Below are positions 8,670 to 17,910 of a stretch of DNA of 64,000 bases, piece by piece. The DNA comes from Paraburkholderia sp. CNPSo 3272 (GTDB lineage Bacteria > Pseudomonadota > Gammaproteobacteria > Burkholderiales > Burkholderiaceae). A program made the translations under genes and the position numbers. The stretch is from contig NZ_JAMBPQ010000002.1 in assembly GCF_024206495.1 (NCBI RefSeq), forward strand, positions 310,001-374,000, written 5' to 3'. Under the pieces are notes generated by a model, which saw only the letters and a list, made by a program, of their open reading frames with translations, had not been told where the DNA came from and did not search any database. Each line of letters opens with the position of its first letter. Position 1 is the stretch's first letter.

Positions 8670-9668
8670 CTACTCCGCCTTCGCGTCGCGCCGCAGCAGC
8701 GCGCTCACGGCGTCGCGCGGCGTGACACCGTCGAACAGCACGGCGCATACCGCCTGGGTGATCGGCATGTCGATGCCGTGCACGCGCGCGAGCGCCAGCA
8801 CGGCCTGCGCGCAGCGCACGCCTTCGGCCACGTGACCGAGTGCGGCGAGGATATCGTCGAGCGTGCGGCCGCTCGCGAGCTGCTTGCCCACGGTGCGGTT
8901 GCGCGAGAGGTCGCCCGTGGCGGTGAGGATGAGGTCGCCGAGGCCGGTCAGCCCCGTAAAGGTCTCGGCGCGCCCGCCGAGCGTGACGCCAAGGCGCGTC
9001 ATCTCGGCGAGGCCGCGAGTGATGAGCGCCGCGCGTGCGTTCAGGCCGAGACCCAGACCATCGGCAATGCCGGTCGCGATCGCGAGCACGTTCTTGACGG
9101 CGCCGCCCACCTCCACGCCGACGACGTCGTCGCCGGTATAGATGCGCATCGCGCGGTGATGGAACGCTGCGAGCGTGCGCTCGCGGCAATCGGCGGAAGC
9201 GCTCGCCACCGTCAACGCGACGGGCAGGCCCTCGCCGACTTCGCGCGCAAAGCTCGGCCCCGAAAGCACGCCGTTGCTCGCGTGGCCCGGCAGTTCGGCC
9301 GCCACGACCTGATGCGGCATCAATTGCGTTTGTGCTTCGAAGCCCTTGCAGAGCCAGACGAAGTGCGCGGGCACGCGGCTCATGTCGCGCAGCGTGCAGA
9401 GCATGCCGCGCAGGCCGGCCACGGGCGTGGCGAGCACGACGAGGTCCGCCTCGCCCGACGCATGGTCGAGCGCGGCGGCAAGATTTGTTTCGTATTCGAG
9501 ATTCCTGGGCAGCGCGACGCCCGCGAGGTAGCGGGCGTTTTCGTGCGTCTTGCGCAAGGTGTCGACGAGCGCGCCATCGCGCGCCCACAAGAGCGTGTGA
9601 TGCGCCTGGGCGAGATGCCCTGCCAGCGCGGTGCCCCACGCTCCGGCGCCGAGAACGGCGATGTTCAT
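8670..9668 (-). CDS. gpsA: NAD(P)-dependent glycerol-3-phosphate dehydrogenase
   Basis: About 332 residues. The N-terminus [19 protein letters not shown] is the dinucleotide-binding fold, and SGPSFAREV with [20 protein letters not shown] are the family motifs around the substrate-binding lysine. It makes sn-glycerol 3-phosphate from dihydroxyacetone phosphate for phospholipid synthesis in the cytoplasm. The start at 9668 places the GxGxxG at residue 7; a longer open frame to 9824 is non-homologous. secB lies 46 bases upstream, the order seen in many proteobacteria. Confidence 0.96.
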   Translation of the reverse strand: MNIAVLGAGAWGTALAGHLAQAHHTLLWARDGALVDTLRKTHENARYLAGVALPRNLEYETNLAAALDHASGEADLVVLATPVAGLRGMLCTLRDMSRVPAHFVWLCKGFEAQTQLMPHQVVAAELPGHASNGVLSGPSFAREVGEGLPVALTVASASADCRERTLAAFHHRAMRIYTGDDVVGVEVGGAVKNVLAIATGIADGLGLGLNARAALITRGLAEMTRLGVTLGGRAETFTGLTGLGDLILTATGDLSRNRTVGKQLASGRTLDDILAALGHVAEGVRCAQAVLALARVHGIDMPITQAVCAVLFDGVTPRDAVSALLRRDAKAE

Positions 9669-9714
9669 TCCGATACTCCGCACCGGTAGTTCGTGGAAAC
9701 GATCAACGTACGCT

Positions 9715-10179
9715 TTAATGCGTTGCGCTGCTTGCGCCGTCTTGCTGGGCGAGTTGCTGCAGGCGTTGCTCGTAGAGCGCCTGGAAGTTGATCTCGGCCA
9801 GGTGGATCGGCGGGAAGCCCGCACGCGTGATCGCGTCGGCGATGTTCGAGCGCAGGTACGGGAACAGGATGGTCGGGCATGCGATGCCGACGAGCGGATC
9901 GACCTGTTCGGCCGGGATGTTGCGGATGTCGAAAATGCCGGCTTGCTTGGCTTCGATCAGGAACGCAACCTTGTCCTTGACCTTGGCCGTGACGGTGCCG
10001 GTGACGATGATCTCGAACACCGATTCGGCGAGGCGCTCGGCCTTGACGTCGACTTCCACTTCGACCGAAGGCATGTCCTGCTCAAGGAAGATGGCCGGCG
10101 AATTCGGCTGCTCGAGCGACATGTCCTTGAGGTAAATGCGCTGGATATTGAAGAACGGCTGGTTGTTCTCGTCAGACAT
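9715..10179 (-). CDS. secB: protein-export chaperone SecB
   Basis: 154 residues, beginning [19 protein letters not shown] and containing the acidic SecA-contact patch [11 protein letters not shown] and the [20 protein letters not shown] core. It is the tetrameric cytosolic chaperone that holds exported preproteins for SecA. The ATG at 10179 matches the family start. It is co-directional with grxC upstream and gpsA downstream, the conserved grxC-secB-gpsA block. Confidence 0.97.
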   Translation of the reverse strand: MSDENNQPFFNIQRIYLKDMSLEQPNSPAIFLEQDMPSVEVEVDVKAERLAESVFEIIVTGTVTAKVKDKVAFLIEAKQAGIFDIRNIPAEQVDPLVGIACPTILFPYLRSNIADAITRAGFPPIHLAEINFQALYEQRLQQLAQQDGASSATH

Positions 10180-10275
10180 GGTGTATGGCTTCCCTGATTG
10201 AATGGATCGCGGCGGCATCATCGTGACATCTCGAAGTCCCGAAAATGCGCCGCGCTACGGCAATGAACGGCAACA

Positions 10276-10308
10276 GGCCCGCGCAAGCCTCACTGGCTCG
10301 CGCGGGCC
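10276..10308 (-). terminator. GC-rich hairpin between grxC and secB
   Basis: GGCCCGCGC (10276-10284) pairs with GCGCGGGCC (10300-10308), extended inward by AGCC/GGCT around a five-base loop after one mismatch. No U-run follows on the minus strand, so it may be a pause or RNA-stability structure, not a full terminator. The 226-base gap contains nothing else clear. Confidence 0.45.
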
Positions 10309-10405
10309 GGAACCCTGCGTCGCTACGTCACGCTGCGCAGCCCGCCTGCGGACCGAGGCCGCACGGCTATCGGGCTGCGAATCAGGCCTTGAATCGCCTG
10401 TAACC

Positions 10406-10666
10406 TCAGGCGGCTTCGAGCAGCGGCATCAAGCCGCCCGCACGGTCGAGCGCGGAGAGGTCATCGTAACCGCCCACGTGCGTCTCGCCGATGAAAACCT
10501 GCGGCACGGTACGCCGGCCGGTGCGCGTCATCATCTCTTCGCGCCGCGCCGGGTCCCGGTCGATCAGCACTTTCTCGATGTGCTCGACGCCGCGCGACTT
10601 TAAAAGACGCTCGGCCATCTGGCAATACGGGCACACCTGGGTGCTGTACATGATCACTTTGCTCAC
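10406..10666 (-). CDS. grxC: glutaredoxin 3
   Basis: 86 residues with the dithiol active site CPYC at positions 12-15, the cis-proline stretch TVPQVFIGE and the GGYDDL glutathione-binding end. It reduces disulfides using glutathione; gshA and gshB lie 8-10 kb away in this window. Translation starts with GTG at 10666, which overlaps the stop of the rhodanese gene (GTGA), and AAGGAGG lies a few bases upstream. Confidence 0.96.
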   Translation of the reverse strand: MSKVIMYSTQVCPYCQMAERLLKSRGVEHIEKVLIDRDPARREEMMTRTGRRTVPQVFIGETHVGGYDDLSALDRAGGLMPLLEAA

Positions 10667-11088
10667 TTCGAACCTCCTTGTTTCACGACCGGCATTCCGG
10701 CCTGCTGCCAGGCGTTCACGCCGCCGTCCAGCACGTGGACTTCGGCAAAACCGGCGTCCTTCACGAGGCGCAGCGCCTTGTGCGACTGCTGGCCCGTCTG
10801 GCAGACCAGCAACACCGGGTTGCTCTTGTTCTTCACGAGCTGGCCGATCTTCGTCTCGAGTTCGCCAAATTCGACCTGGCGCGCCGAGGGCAGATGCCCC
10901 TTCGCGAATTCACCTGCGGGACGCAGGTCGACCACCACCGCGTTGCGGCGGTTGATGAGCTGCGTCGCCTCGGCGGTGGAAACCCCGCCGCGCCCGCCGC
11001 GCTTGAGCGTCGGCCACAGGAGCAACCCTCCTGAAATGAGGACGATCGCGATGAGTACAAGGTTGATGTAATTGGTGAAGAACGTCAC
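10663..11088 (-). CDS. membrane-anchored rhodanese-like protein
   Basis: 141 residues. One N-terminal helix (about 8-26, INLVLIAIVLISGGLLLWP) anchors a single rhodanese domain with the active-site cysteine at about residue 96 in the loop CQTGQQSHKA. The family transfers sulfane sulfur or binds thiols; the substrate is unknown. It precedes grxC in the same order in many beta- and gammaproteobacteria (YibN-like). An AT-rich stretch with a minus-strand TATAAT at 11155-11160 lies upstream and may serve as the -10 element. Confidence 0.9.
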   Translation of the reverse strand: MTFFTNYINLVLIAIVLISGGLLLWPTLKRGGRGGVSTAEATQLINRRNAVVVDLRPAGEFAKGHLPSARQVEFGELETKIGQLVKNKSNPVLLVCQTGQQSHKALRLVKDAGFAEVHVLDGGVNAWQQAGMPVVKQGGSK

Positions 11089-11299
11089 GGAGGGTCCGCC
11101 GGAAAAAGGGAAAGTCGGAGAAATCGTGCGAAATCGGATTCGGACAATCCACTCATTATAAAATAACCGTTTGTCGCAGGGTTACCGCCCCCCAGCCCGG
11201 GCGTGCAGCCCGCCGGACTGGACCGCCGCCATGGCGCTGCTGCCGTGTTGCGTCCTCCGTCCCCGATTACCGCTTCCTTCACTACCGACCGGCATCTTC

Positions 11300-12049
11300 A
11301 TGTACAAACTCGTACTCATCCGCCACGGCGAATCGACGTGGAACAAGGAAAACCGCTTCACCGGCTGGGTGGACGTCGACCTCACCGAGCAGGGCAACCG
11401 CGAAGCGCAGCAGGCAGGCCAGCTGCTCAAGGAATCCGGCTACACGTTCGACATCGCCTACACCTCCGTGCTCAAGCGCGCGATCCGCACGCTCTGGCAC
11501 GTGCAGGACCAGATGGACCAGATGTACCTGCCCGTGGTGCACTCGTGGCGCCTGAACGAGCGTCACTACGGTGCGCTTTCGGGCCTGAACAAGGCCGAAA
11601 CGGCAGCCAAGTTCGGCGACGAGCAGGTGCTGGTCTGGCGCCGCAGCTACGACACCCCGCCCCCGGCGCTCGAGCCGACCGACTCGCGCACGGCGTACAA
11701 CGACCCGCGTTACGCCAAGGTGCCGCGCGAGGACCTGCCGCTCACCGAGTGCCTGAAGGACACGGTCGCGCGCGTGCTGCCGATCTGGAACGAGTCGATC
11801 GCCCCGGCCATCAAGGCGGGCAAGAAGGTGGTGATCGCCGCGCACGGCAATTCGATCCGCGCGCTCGTGAAGTACCTCGACAACATCTCCGATGACGACA
11901 TCGTCGGCCTGAACATCCCGAACGGCGTGCCGCTCGTCTATGAGCTGGACGAGAACCTCAAGCCCATCAAGCACTACTATCTGGGCGACGCCGAAGCCAT
12001 CGCGAAGGCGCAGGCCGCCGTTGCGAACCAGGGCAAGAAGGCGGGCTGA
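11300..12049 (+). CDS. gpmA: 2,3-bisphosphoglycerate-dependent phosphoglycerate mutase
   Basis: 249 residues. The phosphohistidine motif is [10 protein letters not shown] at the N-terminus (His9), and the second catalytic histidine lies in [26 protein letters not shown] is the substrate loop. It interconverts 3- and 2-phosphoglycerate in glycolysis. The ATG at 11300 gives the standard start [10 protein letters not shown]; the frame is open further upstream but without similarity. It diverges from the rhodanese gene. Confidence 0.97.
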   Translation: MYKLVLIRHGESTWNKENRFTGWVDVDLTEQGNREAQQAGQLLKESGYTFDIAYTSVLKRAIRTLWHVQDQMDQMYLPVVHSWRLNERHYGALSGLNKAETAAKFGDEQVLVWRRSYDTPPPALEPTDSRTAYNDPRYAKVPREDLPLTECLKDTVARVLPIWNESIAPAIKAGKKVVIAAHGNSIRALVKYLDNISDDDIVGLNIPNGVPLVYELDENLKPIKHYYLGDAEAIAKAQAAVANQGKKAG

Positions 12050-12420
12050 CGTCTGGCGCTGCCCGGCATCGGCTGTCCCCCTGGCCATGCCTTGCCGATT
12101 CAGGCAGCCGCCGGTGCGTCGGGCCGGCGGCCGTGCCGGGGTCAGCCCTGCGGCCACGCGGGAAATTCGTTGCACATTCCCCTTTTCTGCCTTTTTTCGG
12201 GCCTGGCTGGCAGGATTGCCAGCGCCCCGCCAGCACCGTGCCAGCACCACGCCAGCACCGATATTACGGCAGACGGTTTGCGAACCAGGCGGCTGCAGCA
12301 CTGTCTTAGTCCCATCGTACGCGCCATATACACAGCCACGGCGGGTGTGCAGTTATACTTGTCCGTCGCTTTTCCAATAGACGCTGCCACGCGCCTTTCC
12401 GACCGCACGCAACATACTCT
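12050..12420. other. gap between gpmA and ctpA
   Basis: 371 bases without a convincing gene. It holds the 11-bp tandem repeat described separately and, near its end, a TATACT (12354-12359) that could be the -10 of ctpA, about 60 bases before its ATG. No good -35 was found at the right spacing. An open frame at 12092-12436 lacks coding character. Confidence 0.5.
12218..12261. repeat. four 11-bp tandem repeats
   Basis: The unit GCCAGCACCNN occurs four times back to back (first copy GCCAGCGCCCC, then three with GCCAGCACC). It lies in the gpmA-ctpA gap, 160 bases before the ctpA start. Confidence 0.75.
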
Positions 12421-14004
12421 ATGCGAAAGAACCTGAAAAACATCGGCCTGATCGCCGCTGGCCTCGCGACCGGCGTATTTGCCACCCTGCAGATTTCCGC
12501 CGAGGCGCAGCAAACCCAGCAGACGGTCGTAGAACCGCTGCCGCTCGACCAGCTGAGGCTCTTCGCCGAAGTGTTCGGTCAAATCAAGCATGAGTATGTC
12601 GTGCCGGTGGACGACAAGAAGCTCCTCACCGCCGCCATCAAGGGCATGGTGTCGAGCCTCGACCCGCACTCGTCGTATCTCGACAAGACCGATTACCAGG
12701 AACTCCAGGAGCAGACCAAGGGTCGCTTCGCGGGCCTCGGCATCGAAATCTCGTCGGAAGACGGCCTCATCAAGGTGATCTCGCCGATCGAAGACACGCC
12801 TGCGTACCGCGCCGGCATCCGTCCGGGCGACCTCATCACGCGCATCAACGACAAGCCGGTGCGCGGCATGACGCTCGACCAGGCCGTCAAGCAGATGCGC
12901 GGCGACCCGGGCACCAAGGTCACGCTCACGATCTTCCGCAAGACCGACGACCGCACCTTCCCGCTCACCATCACGCGCGCCATCATCAAGGTGCAGAGCG
13001 TGAAGTCGAAGATCCTGCAGCCGGGCTACGCGTATATCCGCGTCACGAGCTTCCAGGAGCGCACGGTCCCCGACCTCGCCCAGAAGCTGCAAGATATCGC
13101 GCGCCAGGAGCCGAACCTCAAGGGCATCATCCTCGACCTGCGCAACAACGGCGGCGGCCTGCTGCAAAGCGCCGTGGGCGTGGCGGGCGCGTTCCTGCCG
13201 CCGGATTCGGTCGTCGTCTCGACGAACGGCCAGATCCCGGACTCGAAGCAGGTCTACCGCGACACCTACGAGAACTACCGCCTGCCGTCGTTCGACGGCG
13301 ACCCGCTCAAGGGCGAGGCGGCCGAGTTCAAGACGGTGCCGATGGTCGTGCTGACCAACGCCTACTCGGCGTCGGCCTCGGAAATCGTGGCGGGCGCGCT
13401 GCAGGACTCCAAGCGTGCGCTGATCGTCGGCAAGACGACGTTCGGCAAGGGCTCGGTGCAGACGGTGCGCCCGATGACGGCCGACACGGCGCTGCGCCTG
13501 ACCACGGCGTACTACTACACGCCGAGCGGCCGCTCGATCCAGAACAAGGGCATCCGTCCTGATATCGCGGTCGACCAGTACGCCGACGGCGATCCGGACG
13601 ACGCACTCGTCACGCGCGAAGTGGACTACCAGAACCACCTCGCCAACACGCAGGATCCGGACGAGAAGAAGGAGCAGGACCAGCGCGAGCAGGAGCGCAT
13701 GGACATGCTGCGTCAGCTCGAAGAGCAGAACGACAAGAAGACGCCGGAGCAGCGCCAGAAGGATCGCGAGCGCAAGCCGGTCGAGTTCGGTTCCACCGAC
13801 GACTTCATGCTCCAGCAGGCGCTGAACAAGCTCCAGGGCAAGCCGGTGGCCGAATCGAAGTCGCCGATGGAGCGCCGCCTCGCGCAGCAGAAGCCGCCGA
13901 CCTCGGCTTCCGCGCCGATCGCCGTGAAGCCGGGCGCCCTCATCATGGCGCCGGCTCCGGGCTCCGCTGCCGCGCCGGCCTCCGCTCCGGCACCGGCGAA
14001 GTAA
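12421..14004 (+). CDS. ctpA: S41-family C-terminal processing peptidase
   Basis: 527 residues. An N-terminal signal or anchor helix (about 8-25) is followed by a PDZ domain (about 100-180, GLGIEISSEDGLIKV) and the S41 catalytic domain. The catalytic serine lies in NAYSASASEIVAGAL (about residue 318) and the lysine in the FGKGSVQ motif (Lys343). The C-terminus has a charged coiled-coil-like stretch (KKEQDQREQERMDMLR) and a Pro/Ala-rich tail. These periplasmic proteases trim or degrade proteins at their C-termini. moeB follows after 174 bases. Confidence 0.95.
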   Translation: MRKNLKNIGLIAAGLATGVFATLQISAEAQQTQQTVVEPLPLDQLRLFAEVFGQIKHEYVVPVDDKKLLTAAIKGMVSSLDPHSSYLDKTDYQELQEQTKGRFAGLGIEISSEDGLIKVISPIEDTPAYRAGIRPGDLITRINDKPVRGMTLDQAVKQMRGDPGTKVTLTIFRKTDDRTFPLTITRAIIKVQSVKSKILQPGYAYIRVTSFQERTVPDLAQKLQDIARQEPNLKGIILDLRNNGGGLLQSAVGVAGAFLPPDSVVVSTNGQIPDSKQVYRDTYENYRLPSFDGDPLKGEAAEFKTVPMVVLTNAYSASASEIVAGALQDSKRALIVGKTTFGKGSVQTVRPMTADTALRLTTAYYYTPSGRSIQNKGIRPDIAVDQYADGDPDDALVTREVDYQNHLANTQDPDEKKEQDQREQERMDMLRQLEEQNDKKTPEQRQKDRERKPVEFGSTDDFMLQQALNKLQGKPVAESKSPMERRLAQQKPPTSASAPIAVKPGALIMAPAPGSAAAPASAPAPAK

Positions 14005-14178
14005 CACGCCGTACCGCCTCGCGATTCGCGCGCCTCGTGCGCCGGTCGCGAGGCCGCCCTGCCCCAGCCGCTGGCGTCGTTACAATAACGGCACGGTATT
14101 TCCCCGGCGCGCGCTCCCCCATTCAGGGCCACCCAGGCTCTCGAGGTCCATCGCAGCGCCATCGAACAGCGCATCGCG

Positions 14179-14940
14179 ATGAACGACGACCAACTCCTCC
14201 GCTATTCCCGCCATATCCTCGTCGACGAGATCGGCATCGAGGCGCAGCAGCGCTTTCTCGACGCGCATGCGATCGTCGTGGGCGCGGGCGGCCTGGGATC
14301 GCCGGCGGCGATGTATCTCGCGGCCTCGGGCGTGGGCACGCTCACGCTCGTCGACAACGACACCGTCGACCTCACGAACCTGCAGCGGCAGATCATGCAC
14401 GAGACGGCGTCGGTCGGCCGCGCGAAGGTCGAGTCGGGCCGCGACGCCATCGCGCGCCTGAATCCCGAGGTGAAGGTGAATGCGCTGCAAACACGCGTCG
14501 ACGATGCCTGGCTCGACGCGCAGGTGCCGGGCGCGACGGTGGTCCTCGACTGCACCGACAACTTCGCCACGCGCCACGCCATCAACCGCGCGTGCGTGAA
14601 GCACGGCGTGCCGCTCGTCTCGGGGGCCGCGTTGCGCTTCGACGGACAGATCAGCACGTTCGATTTCCGCGACGACGCCTCGCCCTGCTACGCCTGCGTG
14701 TTCCCGGAAGATCAGCCATTCGAGGAAGTGGCGTGCTCGACGATGGGCGTCTTCGCGCCTACGGTTGGCATCATCGGCGCGATGCAGGCTGCCGAGGCGC
14801 TGCGCGTGATCGGCGGCATCGGCGAGGCGCTCGTCGGGCGGCTCATGATGCTCGACTCGCTGCGCATGGAGTGGAACACGATGCGCGTGGCGCGGCAGCC
14901 GGATTGCCCAGTGTGCGGCGAGCGCCACCGGCACGCCTGA
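14179..14940 (+). CDS. moeB: molybdopterin-synthase adenylyltransferase MoeB/ThiF family
   Basis: 253 residues. The ATP-binding glycine motif GAGGLGSPAAMYLAASGVG, DCTDNFATRHAIN, and two CxxC pairs (CYAC and CPVC) that bind zinc mark the E1-like MoeB/ThiF/HesA family. It adenylates the C-terminal glycine of a MoaD- or ThiS-like sulfur carrier. Without a partner gene nearby, the choice between MoeB and ThiF rests on general similarity. A TACAAT at 14091-14096 may be its own -10. The gene is closed by a strong hairpin. Confidence 0.9.
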   Translation: MNDDQLLRYSRHILVDEIGIEAQQRFLDAHAIVVGAGGLGSPAAMYLAASGVGTLTLVDNDTVDLTNLQRQIMHETASVGRAKVESGRDAIARLNPEVKVNALQTRVDDAWLDAQVPGATVVLDCTDNFATRHAINRACVKHGVPLVSGAALRFDGQISTFDFRDDASPCYACVFPEDQPFEEVACSTMGVFAPTVGIIGAMQAAEALRVIGGIGEALVGRLMMLDSLRMEWNTMRVARQPDCPVCGERHRHA

Positions 14941-14962
14941 GGCCCGCGCGAGCCAAGGCAAG

Positions 14963-14991
14963 CAAAAGCCCCGGACATGCCGGGGCTTTTG
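14963..14991. terminator. bidirectional rho-independent terminator between moeB and ptsI
   Basis: CAAAAGCCCCGG (14963-14974) and CCGGGGCTTTTG (14980-14991) form a perfect 12-bp stem with a five-base loop; A and T runs at either side serve both convergent genes. Confidence 0.92.
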
Positions 14992-15018
14992 CATTTTCGC
15001 GTCAGTATGGGCGACCGC

Positions 15019-16758
15019 TCAGGCCTGCGCCACACGCTGCAGCGCCGCCTCCAGTTCCTCGGGCTCGTAAGCGGCCAGCACCTCCGCCACCGGCTTTTCC
15101 AGCGTCTTGAGCTGCGAGCGCAGGATCTCCTGCTTCACCACGAGCAACTGGCTCGGGTGCATCGAAAACTCGGTGAGCCCCATGCCGAGCAGCAAACGCG
15201 TGAACGACGGGTCGCCCGCCATCTCGCCGCACACCGAAACCGGCACGCCCGCGCGCTTCGCCTCGCGCAGCGTATGCGCGATCAGCTGCAGCACGGCCGG
15301 ATGCAGCGGATCGTACAGGTCGGCCACCGCATTGTCGGCCCGGTCGATGGCGAGCGCGTACTGGATCAGGTCGTTGGTGCCGATCGAGAGGAAGTCGAGA
15401 CGCCGCAGGAACATCGGTAGCGCGAGCGCGGCCGCCGGAATCTCGATCATCGCGCCGATCTGGATGTTGGGATCGTAGGCGAGGCCGGCATCGTCGAGCT
15501 GACGCTTCGCCTCGCGGATCAAGTCGAGCGTCTGGTCGATCTGCTGCGCGTGCGCGAGCATCGGAATCAGGATCTTGACCGAACCGAACGCCGAGGCGCG
15601 CAGGATCGCCCGCAACTGCGTGAGGAACATCTGCGGCTCGGACAGGCTCCAGCGGATCGCGCGCAGGCCGAGCGCCGGGTTCGCGGCCGTCTCGTAGCCG
15701 TCGCCCGCGCTCATGGCCTCGAGCGGCTTGTCCGCGCCCACGTCGATTGTGCGGATCGTCACGGGCAGCCCGTTCATGAGCTCCGCCGCGCGGCGGTAGG
15801 CGGCGAACTGCTCCTCCTCCTCCGGCAACTGGTTCTTGTGGTTCATGAACAGGAACTCGGTGCGAAAGAGGCCCACGCCCGTCGCACCCGAGTCGAGCGC
15901 GGCCTGCGCGTCGTCGGGCAGCTCGATGTTCGCGTACAGCTGGATCTTCGCGCCGCACAGCGTTTGCGTCGGCGAGAACTTCAAGCGCTGCAGCTTGCGC
16001 CGCTCGAGCGCCATCTCGCTTTGCCGGTAGGTGTACTCCTCGAGCACAATCGGCGCGGGATCGACGATCACGATGCCGTGGTCGCCGTCGACGATGATGA
16101 GATCGTCCTGGCGGATCAGCGCGCTCGCCTGCTGCACGCCCACCGCCGCCGGAATGCCGAGGCTGCGCGCGACAATGGCCGTGTGCGAAGTGCGCCCGCC
16201 CAGATCGGTGACGAAGCCCTGGAAGGTTTGCCCCTTGAACTGCAGCATGTCGGCCGGCGCGATGTCGTGCGCGACGACGATCATCTCGTCGCAGCCGCCG
16301 TGCAGCGTAGGCGGCATGGCGCCCGCGAGCGACTTCAGCACGCGCTCCACGACCTGCTCGATATCGGCCTTGCGCTCGCGCAGGTACTCGTCCTCGACGT
16401 CGTCGAAGTGACGCGAGAGGCGTTCGAGCTGTTCGGTAAGCGCCCACTCCACATTGAAGCGGCGCGTGCGGATGAGATCGATGGTCTCCTGCACGAGCAT
16501 CACGTCGTTCAGGATCATGAGGTGAACGCCGATGAATGCGCCCATTTCCGAAGGGGCGTCGGCGGCGAGGTCGGCCCGCAGCGCGTCGAGCTCGTGCTCC
16601 ACGGCCTGGAGCGCCACGCGAAAACGCTCGATTTCGTCTTCGATCTGCGCGTGCTCGATGAGGTAGTGGTCGACGTCGAGTGCAGCCGGGGCGATCAGAT
16701 ACGCTCGCCCGATGGCTATACCGCGTGATACGGGAATTCCATGCAGCGTGAACGGCAC
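15019..16758 (-). CDS. ptsI: phosphoenolpyruvate-protein phosphotransferase (enzyme I of the PTS)
   Basis: About 579 residues. The N-terminal domain carries the phosphorylated histidine in GGRTSHTAIVARSLGIPA (around residue 190); the C-terminal PEP-binding barrel shows GVGLFRTEFLFM, SIGTNDLIQYALAIDR and VSVCGEMAGD. It moves phosphate from PEP to HPr. The GTG at 16758 has GAGGAGGT at good spacing, whereas the GTG at 16764 touches the Shine-Dalgarno sequence. It lies downstream of ptsH but is separated by a terminator and has its own -10 element. Confidence 0.96.
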   Translation of the reverse strand: MPFTLHGIPVSRGIAIGRAYLIAPAALDVDHYLIEHAQIEDEIERFRVALQAVEHELDALRADLAADAPSEMGAFIGVHLMILNDVMLVQETIDLIRTRRFNVEWALTEQLERLSRHFDDVEDEYLRERKADIEQVVERVLKSLAGAMPPTLHGGCDEMIVVAHDIAPADMLQFKGQTFQGFVTDLGGRTSHTAIVARSLGIPAAVGVQQASALIRQDDLIIVDGDHGIVIVDPAPIVLEEYTYRQSEMALERRKLQRLKFSPTQTLCGAKIQLYANIELPDDAQAALDSGATGVGLFRTEFLFMNHKNQLPEEEEQFAAYRRAAELMNGLPVTIRTIDVGADKPLEAMSAGDGYETAANPALGLRAIRWSLSEPQMFLTQLRAILRASAFGSVKILIPMLAHAQQIDQTLDLIREAKRQLDDAGLAYDPNIQIGAMIEIPAAALALPMFLRRLDFLSIGTNDLIQYALAIDRADNAVADLYDPLHPAVLQLIAHTLREAKRAGVPVSVCGEMAGDPSFTRLLLGMGLTEFSMHPSQLLVVKQEILRSQLKTLEKPVAEVLAAYEPEELEAALQRVAQA

Positions 16759-16827
16759 GCGCACCTCCTCTGGTTATTTGATGCTGCGGCAAACCGCTGC
16801 AATGCGCTCTCTCAGACCCCGGCGATG

Positions 16828-16833
16828 ATTATA
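16828..16833 (-). promoter_or_regulatory. -10 element of a separate ptsI promoter
   Basis: A perfect TATAAT on the minus strand about 70 bases ahead of the ptsI GTG. No strong -35 is visible at 16-18 bases. It lies downstream of the ptsH terminator, so it could restore expression of ptsI. Confidence 0.45.
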
Positions 16834-16918
16834 AATTCCAGCGCGGCCGAATGTGGCCATACGCGTGTGTTCGCGCCCGTCTGCGGCCTTGTGCAGCACG
16901 CCCCGCGCACCAAACAAA

Positions 16919-16943
16919 AACGCCGCGGCAAAACCGCGGCGTT
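16919..16943 (-). terminator. rho-independent terminator after ptsH
   Basis: AACGCCGCGG and CCGCGGCGTT form a perfect 10-bp stem with loop CAAAA; on the minus strand the stem is followed by TTTGTTTG. It stands between ptsH and ptsI, 30 bases after the ptsH stop. Confidence 0.88.
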
Positions 16944-16973
16944 CCGGGCAAGGCGCGTTGACTGCCGCGCGTC

Positions 16974-17243
16974 TTACTGACCTTCGCCGAACTTGTCGGC
17001 GATCAGCTTGAGCAGCGCGCTCATGGCGTCGGCCTCGTCCGGGCCTTCGGTCTCTATCGTCACCGTGCTGCCGATGCCCGCCGCCAGCATCATGACCCCC
17101 ATGATGCTCTTGGCGTTGATGCGGCGGCCGTTGCGGCTCATCCAGATTTCCGACTGATAGTTGCCTGCGAGCTGCGTCAGCTTCGCCGACGCCCGCGCGT
17201 GCAGGCCGAGTTTGTTCACGATGGTCGTTTCTTGTTGCAGCAT
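16974..17243 (-). CDS. ptsH: phosphocarrier protein HPr
   Basis: 89 residues. The phosphorylated histidine is His15 in NKLGLHARASAKL, and Ser46 lies in NAKSIMGVM, the site used by HPr kinase where that enzyme exists (none is in this window). HPr passes phosphate from enzyme I to EIIA proteins; here the EIIA gene lies 85 bases upstream on the same strand. The ATG at 17243 gives the family start; the longer frame to 17366 overlaps the EIIA gene. Confidence 0.96.
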   Translation of the reverse strand: MLQQETTIVNKLGLHARASAKLTQLAGNYQSEIWMSRNGRRINAKSIMGVMMLAAGIGSTVTIETEGPDEADAMSALLKLIADKFGEGQ

Positions 17244-17328
17244 AGGTCGATCCGGACGCGGTGCGTGGAAGTGTGACTGGGTTGTTTCGGTGTGCCTTGT
17301 TGTTGGCTTTCGCTGGCGCGCCGCCGGT

Positions 17329-17910
17329 TCAGGTGCTGCCAGCCGGCCTGAACACGCCCGCCGCAACGCCGCCGGTGCAAGCCTCGGCCCGCGTCGGCGC
17401 AGCGGGCTGGCTCGCGTTCTGGCCCGCTACCGGATTCGCGGCCTGCTTTGCCGTGTCGGCAGTGGCTTCGGTGCAGGGCGTGGGCGGGCAGCCGCATTCG
17501 CTCGCGGGAGCAACGGGCGGCATGGTCGGGCCGATGGTCTGGACGCCCTTGCTCGCGCCGGCCAGCGCCTTTTCGACGAGCGTGTCGAGCGGCGTTGCCC
17601 GGTAGCACACGGCACGCACCAGCATCGGCAGATTCACGCCGGCCAGCACGCGCACCTCGGGCACCGTGGCGAGGCGCGCCGCGATGTTCGAAGGCGTGGC
17701 CCCGAACATGTCGGTCAACACGAGCGCGCCGTTGTCTTCGCGCAGGCGCTCGATCTCCGAATTCGCCTTGGCGACCACTTCAGCCGGGTCGCTGTCGGGG
17801 AGCACGTCGAGCGCGCCGATGCGCGCCGGACAACCGCCATAGATATGCGCGATGCACTCGCGTAGCGCGGTGGCGAGCGGTGCGTGCGCAATGATCAGAA
17901 TCCCTGCCAT
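17329..17910 (-). CDS. PTS mannose-family EIIA protein with extended tail
   Basis: 193 residues. The first about 130 match the mannose-family EIIA: phosphorylated His9 in IIAHAPLATALREC and LTDMFGATPSNIA with VRVLAGVNLPML. No EIIB or EIIC gene is nearby, so this is probably the regulatory EIIA-HPr-EI chain common in proteobacteria. Residues from about 130 to 193 form a low-complexity tail rich in Ala, Thr and Pro with the cysteine cluster ECGCPPTPC. The tail is longer than the usual about 150-residue protein. Confidence 0.9.
   Translation of the reverse strand: MAGILIIAHAPLATALRECIAHIYGGCPARIGALDVLPDSDPAEVVAKANSEIERLREDNGALVLTDMFGATPSNIAARLATVPEVRVLAGVNLPMLVRAVCYRATPLDTLVEKALAGASKGVQTIGPTMPPVAPASECGCPPTPCTEATADTAKQAANPVAGQNASQPAAPTRAEACTGGVAAGVFRPAGST

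Noticed and set aside
12092..12436. 114-residue open frame between gpmA and ctpA
   Set aside because: It runs through the tandem repeat and past the ctpA start in another frame; no coding signature.
12142..14007. 621-residue minus-strand open frame opposite ctpA
   Set aside because: Composition of Arg, Leu and Val from third-position bias; the plus strand has a full S41 peptidase.
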